From Betaproteobacteria bacterium (GTDB taxonomy: Bacteria > Pseudomonadota > Gammaproteobacteria > Burkholderiales > SG8-39), in NCBI GenBank assembly GCA_004297625.1, contig SCTY01000029.1, positions 1 to 63,610 on the forward strand: a DNA stretch of 63,610 nt, given 5' to 3'. Below the pieces are notes generated by a model, which saw only the letters and a list, made by a program, of their open reading frames with translations, searched no databases and had not been told where the DNA came from. The translations under genes and the position numbers were made by a program. Of this stretch, positions 54,960 through 63,610 are shown piece after piece. Every line of letters begins with the position of its first letter. The first letter of the stretch is position 1.

Positions 54960-57089
54960 GTGTCAAAAAAAAGACCCAAAAAAACCGCGCTTAGGCGCAG
55001 AAATCGCATCGAGCGGATCAAGCCCGCGCCCGATGCCTACGGTCGGGAAATCGTCGAGGCGCTGAATCGCGCGGGCGCGCCGCTCAGCGCGGACGAGCTC
55101 GCCGCGCGACTGGAGATCAAGCGGCGCGAGCGCCGCGTTTTCGACGCCGCGCTGGCGGCGCTCGTGCGCGCGGGCGAGGTGGTGCAGAACCGCGCGGGCA
55201 GCCTGCTCGTCGCCAAGCGCATCGCGCTCCTCGCCGGGCGCATCGAGGGACATCCCGATGGGCACGGCTTCCTCGTGCCGGATGACCGCAGCCCGTCGGT
55301 GTTCCTGCCGCCAACCGAAATGCGCGAAGTGATGCATGGCGATCGCGCCGCCGTGCGCATTACCGGGCGCGATCACCGCGCCCGCCCGGTCGGCACGATC
55401 GTCGAGGTGCTCGAGCGGGCGAAGCGGCGCATTGTCGGCCGGCTGCACTCGGAGCACGGCGTGCTGTTCCTCGTGCCCGACGACCGGCGCATCGCGCACG
55501 ACATCCTGGTGCCGCCGGCCGAGGCGGGGCGCGCGAAGGCGGGACAGGTGGCGACGGTCGATCTCGTCGCGCCGCCGAGCCGGCACGCGCAGCCGATCGG
55601 CCGCGTCGCCGAGGTTCTCGGCCACCACGCCGACCCGGGGATGGAGATCGAGATCGCGGTGCGCAAGTTCGATCTGCCGCACGAGTTCTCGCGCAAGGCG
55701 CTCGCGGCGGCGCGGGCCATGCCCGACGCGCTCCGGCCGGACGACCTGTCCGATCGACAGGATCTGCGAGAGCTTCCCTTCGTCACCATCGACAGCGAGA
55801 CGGCGAAGGACTTCGACGACGCGGTGTACTGCCGCAGAGAAGGCAAGGGCTTCCGCCTGTGGGTGGCGATCGCCGACGTGAGCCACTACGTGCGCCACGA
55901 CGACCCGCTCGACCTCGACGCACGCGAGCGCGGAACGTCGGTGTACTTCCCGCGCCGCGTGATTCCCATGCTGCCCGAGAAGCTCTCGAACGGCCTGTGC
56001 TCGCTCAATCCGGATGTCGATCGCCTGGCCGTGGTCTGCGAGATGGCGATCACCCCCAAGGGAGAGGTGGCGCGCTACGAGTTCTATCCGGCGGTATTCC
56101 GCTCTCATGCCCGCTTGACCTATACGAGCGTGTGGGAAGAGCTTTCGTCCGGAAAAGCAAACGAGAACCTGCAAAGCCTGTACGCGGTCTTCAAGGTGCT
56201 TTTCGATGCGCGGACCCGCCGCGGCGCGATCGACTTCGAGACGGTCGAGACGCGCATGATCTTCGACGCGAGGGGCAAGATCGAGAAAATCGTGGCCGAG
56301 GCGCGCAACGACGCGCATCGCATCATCGAGGAATGCATGCTCGCGGCGAACGTCTGCGCCGGCGGCTTCCTCGCCGAGCACGCGCATCCCGCGCTCTACC
56401 GGGTGCACGACGTGCCCTCGGCCGAGAAGGTGGCGGCGCTGCGCGACTTCCTCGCGGAGATCGGCCTGCAGCTGCCCGGCGGCGAGATCCCGCGGCCGCG
56501 CGACTACGCGCAGCTCCTGGAGAAGATCCGCAAGCGTCCCGATTTCGCCCTGCTGCAGACGATCCTGCTGCGCTCGCTCAAGCAGGCGGTGTACAGCCCG
56601 AACAACCTCGGTCACTTCGGCCTCGCTTTCGACTCCTACGTGCACTTCACCTCGCCGATCCGGCGCTATCCCGACCTCCTCGTGCACCGCGCCATCAAGG
56701 CCGTTCTTTCAGCGCAGAGATATTCCGATGTGGACTGGGAGGCGCTCGGTCGCCATTGCTCCGAGACCGAGCGCCGCGCCGACGACGCGAGCCGCGACGT
56801 GGAGACCTGGCTCAAGTGCTACTACATGCGAGACCACGTCGGCGGCGTCTTTTCGGGCACGATCACCGGCGTGGTGCCGTTCGGCCTCTTCGTCACCCTC
56901 GACGAGTACTTCGTCGACGGCCTGGTGCACATCTCCGAGCTCGGGCGCGACTACTTCCAGTACGACGGCGCGCGCCACATGCTGCTCGGCGAGCGCACCG
57001 GCAAGCGCTTTCGCCTCGCCGACCGCATGACCGTGAAGCTCGTGCGGGTCGATCTCGATACCCGCAAGATCGATCTCGTGCCGGCATGA
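54960..57089 (+). CDS. rnr: Ribonuclease R
   Basis: The product (about 710 residues) has a Lys-rich N-terminus, the RNB domain with the metal-binding motif DSETAKDFDDAVY and the C-terminal S1 domain (GVFSGTITGVVPFGLFVTL). It is a 3'-5' exonuclease for structured RNA. I prefer the GTG at 54960 (VSKKRPKKT) over the TTG at 54945. The ATGA overlap with rlmB supports an rnr-rlmB operon. Confidence 0.95.
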   Translation: MSKKRPKKTALRRRNRIERIKPAPDAYGREIVEALNRAGAPLSADELAARLEIKRRERRVFDAALAALVRAGEVVQNRAGSLLVAKRIALLAGRIEGHPDGHGFLVPDDRSPSVFLPPTEMREVMHGDRAAVRITGRDHRARPVGTIVEVLERAKRRIVGRLHSEHGVLFLVPDDRRIAHDILVPPAEAGRAKAGQVATVDLVAPPSRHAQPIGRVAEVLGHHADPGMEIEIAVRKFDLPHEFSRKALAAARAMPDALRPDDLSDRQDLRELPFVTIDSETAKDFDDAVYCRREGKGFRLWVAIADVSHYVRHDDPLDLDARERGTSVYFPRRVIPMLPEKLSNGLCSLNPDVDRLAVVCEMAITPKGEVARYEFYPAVFRSHARLTYTSVWEELSSGKANENLQSLYAVFKVLFDARTRRGAIDFETVETRMIFDARGKIEKIVAEARNDAHRIIEECMLAANVCAGGFLAEHAHPALYRVHDVPSAEKVAALRDFLAEIGLQLPGGEIPRPRDYAQLLEKIRKRPDFALLQTILLRSLKQAVYSPNNLGHFGLAFDSYVHFTSPIRRYPDLLVHRAIKAVLSAQRYSDVDWEALGRHCSETERRADDASRDVETWLKCYYMRDHVGGVFSGTITGVVPFGLFVTLDEYFVDGLVHISELGRDYFQYDGARHMLLGERTGKRFRLADRMTVKLVRVDLDTRKIDLVPA

Positions 57090-57862
57090 AGCGCGAACCG
57101 CGCGTCGTTTTCGGTTTCCATGCGGTGCTCGCCCGTCTGCGCGCCGATCCATCCTCGGTGCTCGAGATCTTCCTCGACGAGACGCGCAACGACGCGCGCG
57201 CTCGCGACCTCGCGACGCTCGCCGAACGCGCGGGCGTGCGCTTGATGCGCGTGCCGACCAAGCGCCTCGACGGCTTCTACGGCGGCGGCCGCCACCAGGG
57301 CGTGGTGGCGCGCATCGAGGTGAAGACGAGCGCGGATACGGTGCAGGAGCTGCTCGCCGGGCTGAAGGAGCCGGCGCTGCTTCTCGCACTGGACGGTGTT
57401 ACCGACCCGCACAACCTCGGCGCCTGCCTGCGCGTGGCGAACGCCGCCGGCGCGCAAGCGGTGATTGCGCCGCGCGACCGCGCCGCCGGCATCACGCCGG
57501 CGGTGTCGAAGGTGGCGAGCGGCGCCGCCGAAGCCACGCCCTACCTGATGGTCACCAACCTCGCGCGCACGATCGGCGAGCTGAAGGAGGCGAACGTCTG
57601 GATCGTCGGCGCCGACGAGCGCGCCGAGCAGACGCTTTACGACGCCGACCTTCCGGAAGCCATCGCCTGGGTGCTCGGCGCCGAGGGCGAGGGCATGCGC
57701 CGCCTGACTCGCGAATCGTGCGACCTGCTGGTGAGAATCCCTATGCGCGGCGAGGTCGATAGCCTCAATGTCTCGGTGTCGGCCGGCATCTGCCTCTTCG
57801 AATCGGTGCGCCGGCGAACCGGCAAGCCCGCCGGCGGTCCGAGTAGGCATGGCACGAGCTGA
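57086..57862 (+). CDS. rlmB: 23S rRNA (guanosine-2251-2'-O)-methyltransferase
   Basis: The 258-residue protein has the SpoU/TrmH-type N-terminal substrate-binding domain and the trefoil-knot motifs NLGACLRVANAAGAQAV, VLGAEGEGMRRL and SLNVSVSAGICLFE. It methylates 23S rRNA at G2251. Its start overlaps the rnr stop, and a DUF3606 gene overlaps its 3' end. Confidence 0.95.
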   Translation: MKREPRVVFGFHAVLARLRADPSSVLEIFLDETRNDARARDLATLAERAGVRLMRVPTKRLDGFYGGGRHQGVVARIEVKTSADTVQELLAGLKEPALLLALDGVTDPHNLGACLRVANAAGAQAVIAPRDRAAGITPAVSKVASGAAEATPYLMVTNLARTIGELKEANVWIVGADERAEQTLYDADLPEAIAWVLGAEGEGMRRLTRESCDLLVRIPMRGEVDSLNVSVSAGICLFESVRRRTGKPAGGPSRHGTS

Positions 57863-58037
57863 CGAGCGCTATACCCCGCCGGACCTGACCCAGATCGACA
57901 TCAGCAAGCCCGAAGCCCTGCGCTACTGGGCACGGACGTTGGAGACCGACGAGAACCGGGTCCGGCAGGCCGTGCGCAAGGCCGGGCCGCTTTTGGAGGA
58001 TGTGAAAAGTGAACTCGGGAGCTACGGCCCCGGCTAG
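57849..58037 (+). CDS. DUF3606-like small protein
   Basis: The 62-residue protein starts at an ATG inside the last codons of rlmB. The middle (DLTQIDISKPEALRYWARTL) matches the DUF3606 pattern of small soluble proteins of unknown function. It ends just before the rpsF promoter. Confidence 0.7.
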   Translation: MARADERYTPPDLTQIDISKPEALRYWARTLETDENRVRQAVRKAGPLLEDVKSELGSYGPG

Positions 58038-58049
58038 GCGTTTTGTTTC

Positions 58050-58078
58050 TTTCCAAGATATTGGTTTTGCTTTAGAAT
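58050..58078 (+). promoter_or_regulatory. Putative sigma-70 promoter of the rpsF operon
   Basis: TTTCCA (58050-58055) and TAGAAT (58073-58078) are 17 bases apart. TAGAAT is near the consensus and TTTCCA matches the -35 box at four of six positions. It lies in an AT-richer gap between the DUF3606 gene and rpsF, about 70 bases before the rpsF start. Confidence 0.45.
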
Positions 58079-58148
58079 TCGCCCCCTTCCGGGTCGCATC
58101 GCTACGCATGGCGATCGGCCAAACCCATAGGAAAAGGAGCCCATCGGC

Positions 58149-58556
58149 ATGCGGCATTACGAGATCGTTTTCATCGTCCATCCCGACCAGAGCGAGCAGG
58201 TGCCGGCGATGGTCGAGCGCTACAAGGGCGTCATCGCGACGCGCAACGGCACGGTGCACCGCCTCGAGGACTGGGGCAGAAGGCAGCTCGCCTACCCGAT
58301 CCAGAAGGTGCACAAGGCGCATTACGTGCTCATGAACATCGAGTGCGACAACGAGACGCTCACCGAGCTCGAGCATTCGTTCAAGTTCAGCGACGCGGTG
58401 CTGCGCCACCTCATCATCAAGATGCCGAAGGCGGTTACCGCGCCTTCGCCGATGATGCGCGAGGAGAAGTCCAAGTCCATGATGGAGCGCGGCGCCGAGG
58501 GGCGGCCGGCGGAAGGGCTGACTGAACCGGGTCGAGCTGAGCGGCCGGCTGCTTGA
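58149..58556 (+). CDS. rpsF: 30S ribosomal protein S6
   Basis: The 135-residue protein has the S6 sequence [19 protein letters not shown] at the N-terminus and the [21 protein letters not shown] motif. It binds 16S rRNA with S18. The C-terminal 35 residues are a charged and Pro/Ala-rich tail. A GGAG site lies ten bases upstream. Its last 35 bases overlap the priB gene in another frame. Confidence 0.96.
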   Translation: MRHYEIVFIVHPDQSEQVPAMVERYKGVIATRNGTVHRLEDWGRRQLAYPIQKVHKAHYVLMNIECDNETLTELEHSFKFSDAVLRHLIIKMPKAVTAPSPMMREEKSKSMMERGAEGRPAEGLTEPGRAERPAA

Positions 58557-58821
58557 GCTGGGCGCGCTGCGCTACACGCCGGCCGGCATTCCCGCCGTCG
58601 AATTCAAGCTGCGGCACGAGTCCGAGCAGGGCGAGGCGGGCTCCCGGCGCAGGGTGGAGGCGGAGATCGGCGGCATCGCCTTCGAAGCGCAGGCGCGGCT
58701 GCTCGCCGCAGCCAAGCTCAACACCGAGCTGAGATTGCACGGGTTCCTGGGCGCAAAGAGCAAGCGATCGAGGAAGCTCGTGCTGCACGTAACCAACGTC
58801 GAATTTGTTGAAGGAGAGTAA
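58522..58821 (+). CDS. priB: Primosomal replication protein N (PriB), CTG start
   Basis: The 99-residue product starts at CTG (58522), directly after an in-frame TGA, so no upstream start is possible. Its sequence from [19 protein letters not shown] to the end fits PriB, a small OB-fold protein that binds ssDNA and PriA during replication restart. It is the normal gene between rpsF and rpsR in betaproteobacteria. The 35-base overlap with rpsF suggests coupled translation. Confidence 0.85.
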   Translation: MNRVELSGRLLELGALRYTPAGIPAVEFKLRHESEQGEAGSRRRVEAEIGGIAFEAQARLLAAAKLNTELRLHGFLGAKSKRSRKLVLHVTNVEFVEGE

Positions 58822-58823
58822 AG

Positions 58824-59117
58824 ATGCCCCCGCCACGCAGAGGCAAAGGCAAAGGGAAGCTGAAGGACAAGAAGGACAAGAAGGACAAGGGCCAGCGGGC
58901 GTTGTTCCGCCGGCGCAAGTTCTGCCGCTTCACCGCCGAGAAGGTCGAGTGGATCGACTACAAGGACGTCGACGTCCTGAAGGACTTCGTCAACGAGACC
59001 GGCAAGATCATCCCGGCGCGCATCACCGGGACCGCGGCCGGCTACCAGCGGCAGCTCTCGGACGCGATCAAGCGCGCGCGCTTCCTCGCGCTGCTGCCGT
59101 ACACGGACCTGCACTGA
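58824..59117 (+). CDS. rpsR: 30S ribosomal protein S18
   Basis: The 97-residue protein has the S18 core [36 protein letters not shown] and [15 protein letters not shown]. It carries a Lys-rich N-terminal extension of about 22 residues with KDKKDKKDK, coded by a direct GACAAGAAG repeat. The start lies after GGAGAG in the priB end. It pairs with S6 in the ribosome platform. Confidence 0.96.
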   Translation: MPPPRRGKGKGKLKDKKDKKDKGQRALFRRRKFCRFTAEKVEWIDYKDVDVLKDFVNETGKIIPARITGTAAGYQRQLSDAIKRARFLALLPYTDLH

Positions 59118-59139
59118 GACCTGAGGGAGAAATTCGGCC

Positions 59140-59589
59140 ATGCAAGTGATTCTCATGGAGAAGGTGGCGAACCTCGGCAACCTCGGCGACGTGGTCAAGG
59201 TGAAGGACGGCTACGCGCGCAACTTCCTCATTCCGCACGGCAAGGCGAAGCGCGCCACCGAGGATAACCTCAAGGCGTTCGAATCCAGGCGCGCGGAGCT
59301 CGAGAAGGCGCAGAACGAGGCGCTCGCCAAGGCGCAGGAGCGCGGCGCGAAGCTCGAAGGCGTGAAGATCCAGATCGCGCAGAAGGCGGGCGTCGACGGC
59401 CGGCTCTTCGGCTCGGTCACCAACTACGACATCTGCGAGGCCCTCGAGAAGCAGGGACACGAAGTGGAGCGCTCGCAGATCCGCATGCCGCAGGGACCGC
59501 TCAAGCAGGTCGGCGAGTATCCGATCCAGATCGCCCTGCACACCGACGTCACCGCCACCATCACCGTCGCCGTCATCGGCGAGCAGTAA
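59140..59589 (+). CDS. rplI: 50S ribosomal protein L9
   Basis: The 149-residue product has the L9 N-terminal domain ([32 protein letters not shown] type) and a long central helix rich in Lys/Glu, then the C-terminal domain. It binds 23S rRNA at its base. The order S6-PriB-S18-L9 is complete. The next gene is on the other strand. Confidence 0.97.
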   Translation: MQVILMEKVANLGNLGDVVKVKDGYARNFLIPHGKAKRATEDNLKAFESRRAELEKAQNEALAKAQERGAKLEGVKIQIAQKAGVDGRLFGSVTNYDICEALEKQGHEVERSQIRMPQGPLKQVGEYPIQIALHTDVTATITVAVIGEQ

Positions 59590-59598
59590 TCCCGCCAG

Positions 59599-60204
59599 CT
59601 AGTCTCGCCTGCGACTCAAATGCGCTTCGATGAGCGATTCGGCGGCCGGCGCGACGTTGCGGGCGGGGCCGCGCACGCCCAGCGTGATGGCGGCGACCTG
59701 GGCGCCTTCCATGAGCAGGAAGAGGTGGTCGGCGAGTAGCTGAGGCTGGCGCGCGCCGGAACCGACGCAAAGCTCCGCGAGCCGCGCGCGCAGCTTTGCC
59801 TTGTGCGTCTCGATGACCTTGCGCGCGGGGTGGTCCTTCTCGGTGATCTCGACCGCGGCGTTGGCCATGGCGCAGCCGCGCGCCTGGGGATCGGCGACGT
59901 GCTTTGCGAGCAGCCTGAAAGCGGCGTTGAGCTGCCTGCGCGGGTCCTCGGGATAGCGGCTCGCCATCTGGTCCCATTGCTGCCAGAACCGGATGTCGTG
60001 GTCGCGCAGCCATTCGGCGACGAGCTCGTCCTTCGACGGGAAGCTGCGGTAAAGGCCCATCTTGGTGCTGTCGGCCCCGGCGGCGATGGTCTCCACGCCG
60101 ACCGCGCGGATGCCCTTGCGGTAGAAGAGGTCCGCGGCGGTGTCGAAGATGCGCTTGCGCGCGCTCGCGCGCTCGCCGGAGGATTTGCCGGGCTTCTTGG
60201 CCAT
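59599..60204 (-). CDS. TetR-family transcriptional regulator
   Basis: The 201-residue protein has an N-terminal helix-turn-helix (about 15-60, RIFDTAADLFYRKGIRAVGVETIAAGA and STKMGLYRSFPSKDELV). The C-terminal domain includes RGCAMANAAVEI, which is typical of TetR subgroup regulators. A perfect palindrome lies 23 bases before its start and probably binds it. It is divergent from the OmpA-groEL gene run. Confidence 0.9.
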   Translation of the reverse strand: MAKKPGKSSGERASARKRIFDTAADLFYRKGIRAVGVETIAAGADSTKMGLYRSFPSKDELVAEWLRDHDIRFWQQWDQMASRYPEDPRRQLNAAFRLLAKHVADPQARGCAMANAAVEITEKDHPARKVIETHKAKLRARLAELCVGSGARQPQLLADHLFLLMEGAQVAAITLGVRGPARNVAPAAESLIEAHLSRRRD

Positions 60205-60226
60205 CTAGCCGAAATCGTTTGACCGG

Positions 60227-60248
60227 TATGATACCGATCGGTATCATA
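60227..60248. promoter_or_regulatory. Perfect 22-bp palindrome, probable TetR operator
   Basis: TATGATACCGATCGGTATCATA (described by halves TATGATACCGA and TCGGTATCATA) is a perfect inverted repeat between the tetR start and the OmpA gene. It fits the GATACCGATCGGTATC operators used by TetR-family repressors. It likely mediates autoregulation and perhaps control of the divergent genes 109 bases away. Confidence 0.75.
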
Positions 60249-60356
60249 GCACTGCTTCGGTACGTGACCATCCGGCATCCCTCCGCTTTGCCGGCAGCCG
60301 GTCAATAGGAGCGAGCAGCACCCAAGGCGGCAACCCGGTCCTCACCTGGGGATGCC

Positions 60357-60899
60357 ATGAGAAGCGTTTTCGCCACTCCTCTACGCGGCCTCGCCGCCGG
60401 CGCGCTCGCGCTCGGCCTCGCCTGCTCTGTCGCGCTCGCCCAGGACGCCCGGGATGCGGCGAGCGCGGCGCGGTCGCCGCCGCGGCAGAAGGTGGTGCTC
60501 AACGCCGATCCGCTCTTTTCCTTCGGCAGCGCGCAGCTGAGCCCCGCGAGCCGCGCGGCGCTGGATGATTTCGTGCGCGCATCGGAGCTCATGAGCGCGG
60601 GGCCGATCCGGCTCGTGGGACATGCCGACCGCCTGGGCTCCGAGGCCCGCAACCAGATACTGTCCGAAGAGCGCGCCGACGCGGTGAAGGCTTATCTCGT
60701 CAGCCGCGGCATCGAAGAGACGCGCATACGGGTGGAAAGCAAGGGCAATACGCAGCCGGCGACGCAAGCCGAAGCATGCGGCAGCGGCAGCAGCGCGCGA
60801 ACGATCGCCTGCCTGCAGCCCGACCGCCGCGTTGCCGTCGAGGTGGCCGGCACCCGCATTCTCAAGTTGAGCAATCTACAAAAGAAGGAAGCGCCATGA
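60357..60899 (+). CDS. OmpA-domain outer-membrane-associated protein
   Basis: The 180-residue protein has a signal peptide (ending VALAQ, about 28) and an OmpA-like C-terminal domain with FSFGSAQLSPASRAALDDF, RLVGHADRLGSEARNQILSEERADAV and RIRVESKGN. The domain binds peptidoglycan. The extra Cys pair (ACGSGSSARTIAC) suggests a disulfide. ATGA overlap with the next reading frame. Confidence 0.88.
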   Translation: MRSVFATPLRGLAAGALALGLACSVALAQDARDAASAARSPPRQKVVLNADPLFSFGSAQLSPASRAALDDFVRASELMSAGPIRLVGHADRLGSEARNQILSEERADAVKAYLVSRGIEETRIRVESKGNTQPATQAEACGSGSSARTIACLQPDRRVAVEVAGTRILKLSNLQKKEAP

Positions 60900-60970
60900 T
60901 CTGGGACCGCATCAAGAGCGACTGGAACCATTACAAGGGCGACGCCAAGCAGCAGTGGAGACACACATGA
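60896..60970 (+). CDS. Short CsbD-like peptide (24 residues)
   Basis: The frame starts at an ATG overlapping the OmpA stop and codes MIWDRIKSDWNHYKGDAKQQW, which resembles the first half of CsbD-family stress proteins (normally about 60-70 residues). It stops early, and its stop overlaps the start of the lipoprotein gene. It may be a truncated CsbD or a small regulatory reading frame that couples translation. Confidence 0.45.
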   Translation: MIWDRIKSDWNHYKGDAKQQWRHT

Positions 60971-61533
60971 GAAAAGCGCAATGGATGCGGGCGAGCACAG
61001 CCCTGGTGAGCGTTGCGGCAGCCGCAATGGCGCTCGGATGCAGCCCGCCGCAGCAGGCGCCCGCGGCGGCGATCAACGACAAGTTCTACACCGTGACGCC
61101 GGACGCGATGACGGTGAACGCCGGCATCCTCACCGGCCAGCTCACCGAGATGAAGGTGATGGAGCGCGTGGAGGAAGGCTCGGGCCGCATTGACGCGCCG
61201 GCGAGGCTCAGCGGCAAGCTCGTGCTGAAGAATGTCTCCAAGGACCAGTCCGTGCGCCTGGTGGGGGGCAAAGTCACCTATATCGACGCGCAGGGACAGC
61301 CGATCGCGTTGGAAGACAACCGCACGGAGCCGTTGCTCAAGTTCGCAAGCTCCTACGGAAGCAGCGACCGTCTGGATCCCGGCCAGGACGCTACCCAGAC
61401 GCTCGAGGTCGAATTTCCGGTCGAAGCCCTGAAGCAGAAGAAGCTCACGGACATCCGGCTGGGACTGGTGTATGTGCCCGCGCCGTACAAGGAAGGCACG
61501 CTAGACTTTCCGGTCTCGATTGGCGGGCAGTGA
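60967..61533 (+). CDS. Exported lipoprotein of unknown function
   Basis: The 188-residue protein has a lipoprotein signal (LGC lipobox near residue 24, then SPPQQAPAAA). The mature part has a beta-sandwich-like pattern (RLSGKLVLKNVSKDQSVRLVGGKVTYI). No family is recognised. It starts inside the end of the CsbD-like frame by ATGA, so it is coupled to it. Confidence 0.7.
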   Translation: MRKAQWMRASTALVSVAAAAMALGCSPPQQAPAAAINDKFYTVTPDAMTVNAGILTGQLTEMKVMERVEEGSGRIDAPARLSGKLVLKNVSKDQSVRLVGGKVTYIDAQGQPIALEDNRTEPLLKFASSYGSSDRLDPGQDATQTLEVEFPVEALKQKKLTDIRLGLVYVPAPYKEGTLDFPVSIGGQ

Positions 61534-62653
61534 TGGACAACGCTCCGAAGGTGCGCCGTCCGGACGCGCCCGAGGCAATGATCCCCCGGCCGACGCTGCA
61601 CGTCCCGGAAGCCAGACGCGGCGCCATCCGGCGCCCGCGCCCGCGGCTATCCGGCTTCAGGCGGTGTGTCTGACTGCCAACGCTACTCCGGGAAAGGCGC
61701 CGAACGACGAGGCCACGAGGGACGTGGTCATCAAGGATCGGCGCGGGCGGGATTTGCTCAAGACGGGTGCCTTGCAGAACGCCATCCTGAACAGCACCGG
61801 CTTCGCGAGCATCGCCACCGATGAGAGGGGCGTCGTACAGATATTCAACGCCGGCGCAAAGCGCATGCTCGGTTACACCGGCGCCGAGGTGGTGAACAAG
61901 CTCACGCCGGCCGATTTTTCCGACCCGGCGGAGCTCATCGAGCGGGCCACGGCCTTGAGTCGCGAGTTCGCGACGACGGTCGCTCCGGGTTTTGAGGCAT
62001 TGGTTTTCAAGGCTTCACGCGACCTCGAGGACCAATACGACCTGACCTGCATCCGCAAAGACGGCAGCCGGTTTCCCGCAGCGGTCTTCGTCACTGCGCT
62101 GCACGACCCCAAAGGCGTAATCATCGGGTATCTGCTGACCACGATCGACAATACCGCGCGCACGACAAAGCCGGCATCGGACAAACCCGAAGTCGCGTTC
62201 CAGCCGCAGGCTGCGGGCGGCGCGGCGCGCCGTAGGTTGCTCTACGTGGAAGATCGCCCGGAGAGCGTCCGGCTTGTCGAGCAGATCGTTGCACGCCGCA
62301 CGGACGTGCTGCTGCTTTGCGCCGCGAACGTGAATCTTGGAATCGAGCTCGCACGAGCCGAGCAGCCGGAAGTGATCTTCATGAACATCGATTTGCCCGG
62401 CATCGGCGCGATCCAGCTCATGCAGCTGCTGCGCGCGGATCCGGCCACGCGAAATGCGCCCATCCTGGCCCTCAGCGCCAATGCCGCGCCCGACGCCGTC
62501 GCGAAAGCGTTGGAGGCCGGCTTCTTCCACTACCTGACGCGCCCCATGAAGGCCGAGCTGTTCATGGAAGCCCTGGGCGACGCGCTGGAATTCGCGGCGC
62601 GCGAGCGCGCCGAACAAAACGACCTGCCCAAGCGGGCAGCTCACAGCCATTAA
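61520..62653 (+). CDS. PAS domain plus degenerate receiver domain protein
   Basis: The frame gives 377 residues. The PAS domain (about 80-200, LNSTGFASIATDERGVVQIFNAGAKRMLGYTG) is followed directly by a receiver-like domain (about 234-360, RRLLYVEDRPESVRLV). No histidine kinase domains lie between. In the receiver, the usual phosphoryl Asp position reads Asn (EVIFMNIDLPG), and the conserved Lys reads Arg (YLTRPMK). It may be a signalling adapter that is not phosphorylated. The start is uncertain. A GTG at 61664 is another candidate. Confidence 0.75.
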   Translation: MAGSDGQRSEGAPSGRARGNDPPADAARPGSQTRRHPAPAPAAIRLQAVCLTANATPGKAPNDEATRDVVIKDRRGRDLLKTGALQNAILNSTGFASIATDERGVVQIFNAGAKRMLGYTGAEVVNKLTPADFSDPAELIERATALSREFATTVAPGFEALVFKASRDLEDQYDLTCIRKDGSRFPAAVFVTALHDPKGVIIGYLLTTIDNTARTTKPASDKPEVAFQPQAAGGAARRRLLYVEDRPESVRLVEQIVARRTDVLLLCAANVNLGIELARAEQPEVIFMNIDLPGIGAIQLMQLLRADPATRNAPILALSANAAPDAVAKALEAGFFHYLTRPMKAELFMEALGDALEFAARERAEQNDLPKRAAHSH

Positions 62654-62662
62654 GGAGTCACG

Positions 62663-62955
62663 ATGAAAATCCGTCCGTTACACGATCGCATCATCATCAA
62701 GCGTCTCGACGAGGAAAAGAAAACCGCCTCCGGAATCGTCATCCCGGATACCGCAGCGGAGAAGCCCGAGCAGGGCGAAGTGATGTCCGTCGGCAAGGGA
62801 AAGACGACCGACGAAGGCAAGCTCGTGCCGCTCGACGTCAAAGTGGGCGACCGGGTGCTGTTCGGCAAATACTCCGGGCAGACGGTCCGGGTGAAGGGCG
62901 ACGAGCTTCTCGTCATGCGCGAGGAAGACATACTCGGCGTGGTCGAAAATACGCA

Positions 62956-62959
<4 letters not shown>
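62663..62959 (+). CDS. groES: Co-chaperonin GroES
   Basis: The 98-residue protein has the GroES sequence [29 protein letters not shown] and the typical [14 protein letters not shown] region. It caps the GroEL folding chamber. It starts nine bases after the PAS-receiver stop, and no CIRCE element is visible before it. It overlaps the next membrane protein gene by four bases. Confidence 0.95.

Positions 62960-63610
<651 letters not shown>

Noticed and set aside
61533..61672. A short frame starting at the ATG after the lipoprotein gene
   Set aside because: It gives 46 residues with no recognisable features and stops in another frame of the PAS gene's 5' part.
62600..62662. CIRCE (TTAGCACTC-N9-GAGTGCTAA) in front of groES
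   Set aside because: No such sequence is present. Only nine bases separate the genes.

Overview
The window is about 63.6 kb of high-GC bacterial chromosome, most likely from a betaproteobacterium of the Burkholderiales type. Three things support this. The core gene order is aroC, then hfq-hflX-hflK-hflC-DUF2065-hisZ-purA, then tRNA-Leu, rnr-rlmB and rpsF-priB-rpsR-rplI. There are four Bug/TctC-type periplasmic binding proteins without a TctAB membrane pair. A prkA-yeaH-spoVR operon is present. The species cannot be named from sequence alone. Both ends are cut inside genes: an IS5-family transposase on the left and groEL on the right.

Left part (1-9.5 kb): the end of an IS5-like element sits inside a small secreted-protein gene and is flanked by a CTAA target site. 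An EF-hand protein, an SDR/FAD-dehydrogenase pair (TcuA-like) and two secreted proteins follow. Then comes a tightly overlapping catabolic operon: CoA transferase, crotonase-fold enzyme, Bug protein, quinone reductase-like protein and MlrC-type M81 protein. From 9.5 to 14.5 kb lies the stress-signalling operon prkA-yeaH-spoVR, with a possible sigma-54 promoter and a long palindromic repeat between its first two genes.

Middle part (14.8-40.6 kb): mixed metabolism and envelope genes. These are a glutathionyl-hydroquinone reductase-like GST, a MipA/OmpV-like porin, a BKACE (DUF849)-Bug-BT1 transporter cluster, BON protein, SrkA kinase, an orphan MlaF-like ATPase, MsrB, a transglutaminase-like protein, a complete RND efflux operon (adaptor, pump, outer-membrane channel), a doxX-gst-dodA operon divergent from a LysR gene, phospholipase A, MgtE, a CBS protein and chorismate synthase. 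Several remnants are visible: a decayed amino-thiazoline-carboxylate hydrolase-like gene beside a perfect 25-bp inverted repeat, and a frameshifted small gene after mgtE.

Right part: the conserved hfq-hflXKC-hisZ-purA block (40.7-46.8 kb) is followed by two small paralogous genes and then by a probable genomic island (about 47.5-54.84 kb) that abuts the 3' end of tRNA-Leu(CAG). The island has visibly lower GC and a serine-recombinase C-terminal remnant next to the tRNA. It carries one operon, lacI-gpdQ-like-bug-betC-glpD. These genes could release choline and glycerol-3-phosphate from choline-O-sulfate and glycerophosphodiesters. A promoter and a LacI-type operator are readable in front of lacI. 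A MgtC gene is divergent.

After rnr-rlmB and the rpsF-priB-rpsR-rplI operon (priB has a CTG start), the window ends with an unusual arrangement. A tetR gene with a 22-bp perfect palindrome faces a run of tightly packed genes: OmpA-like, CsbD fragment, lipoprotein, PAS-(pseudo)receiver, groES, GlsB-like membrane protein and groEL. The chaperonin genes therefore look co-transcribed with envelope and sensor genes.
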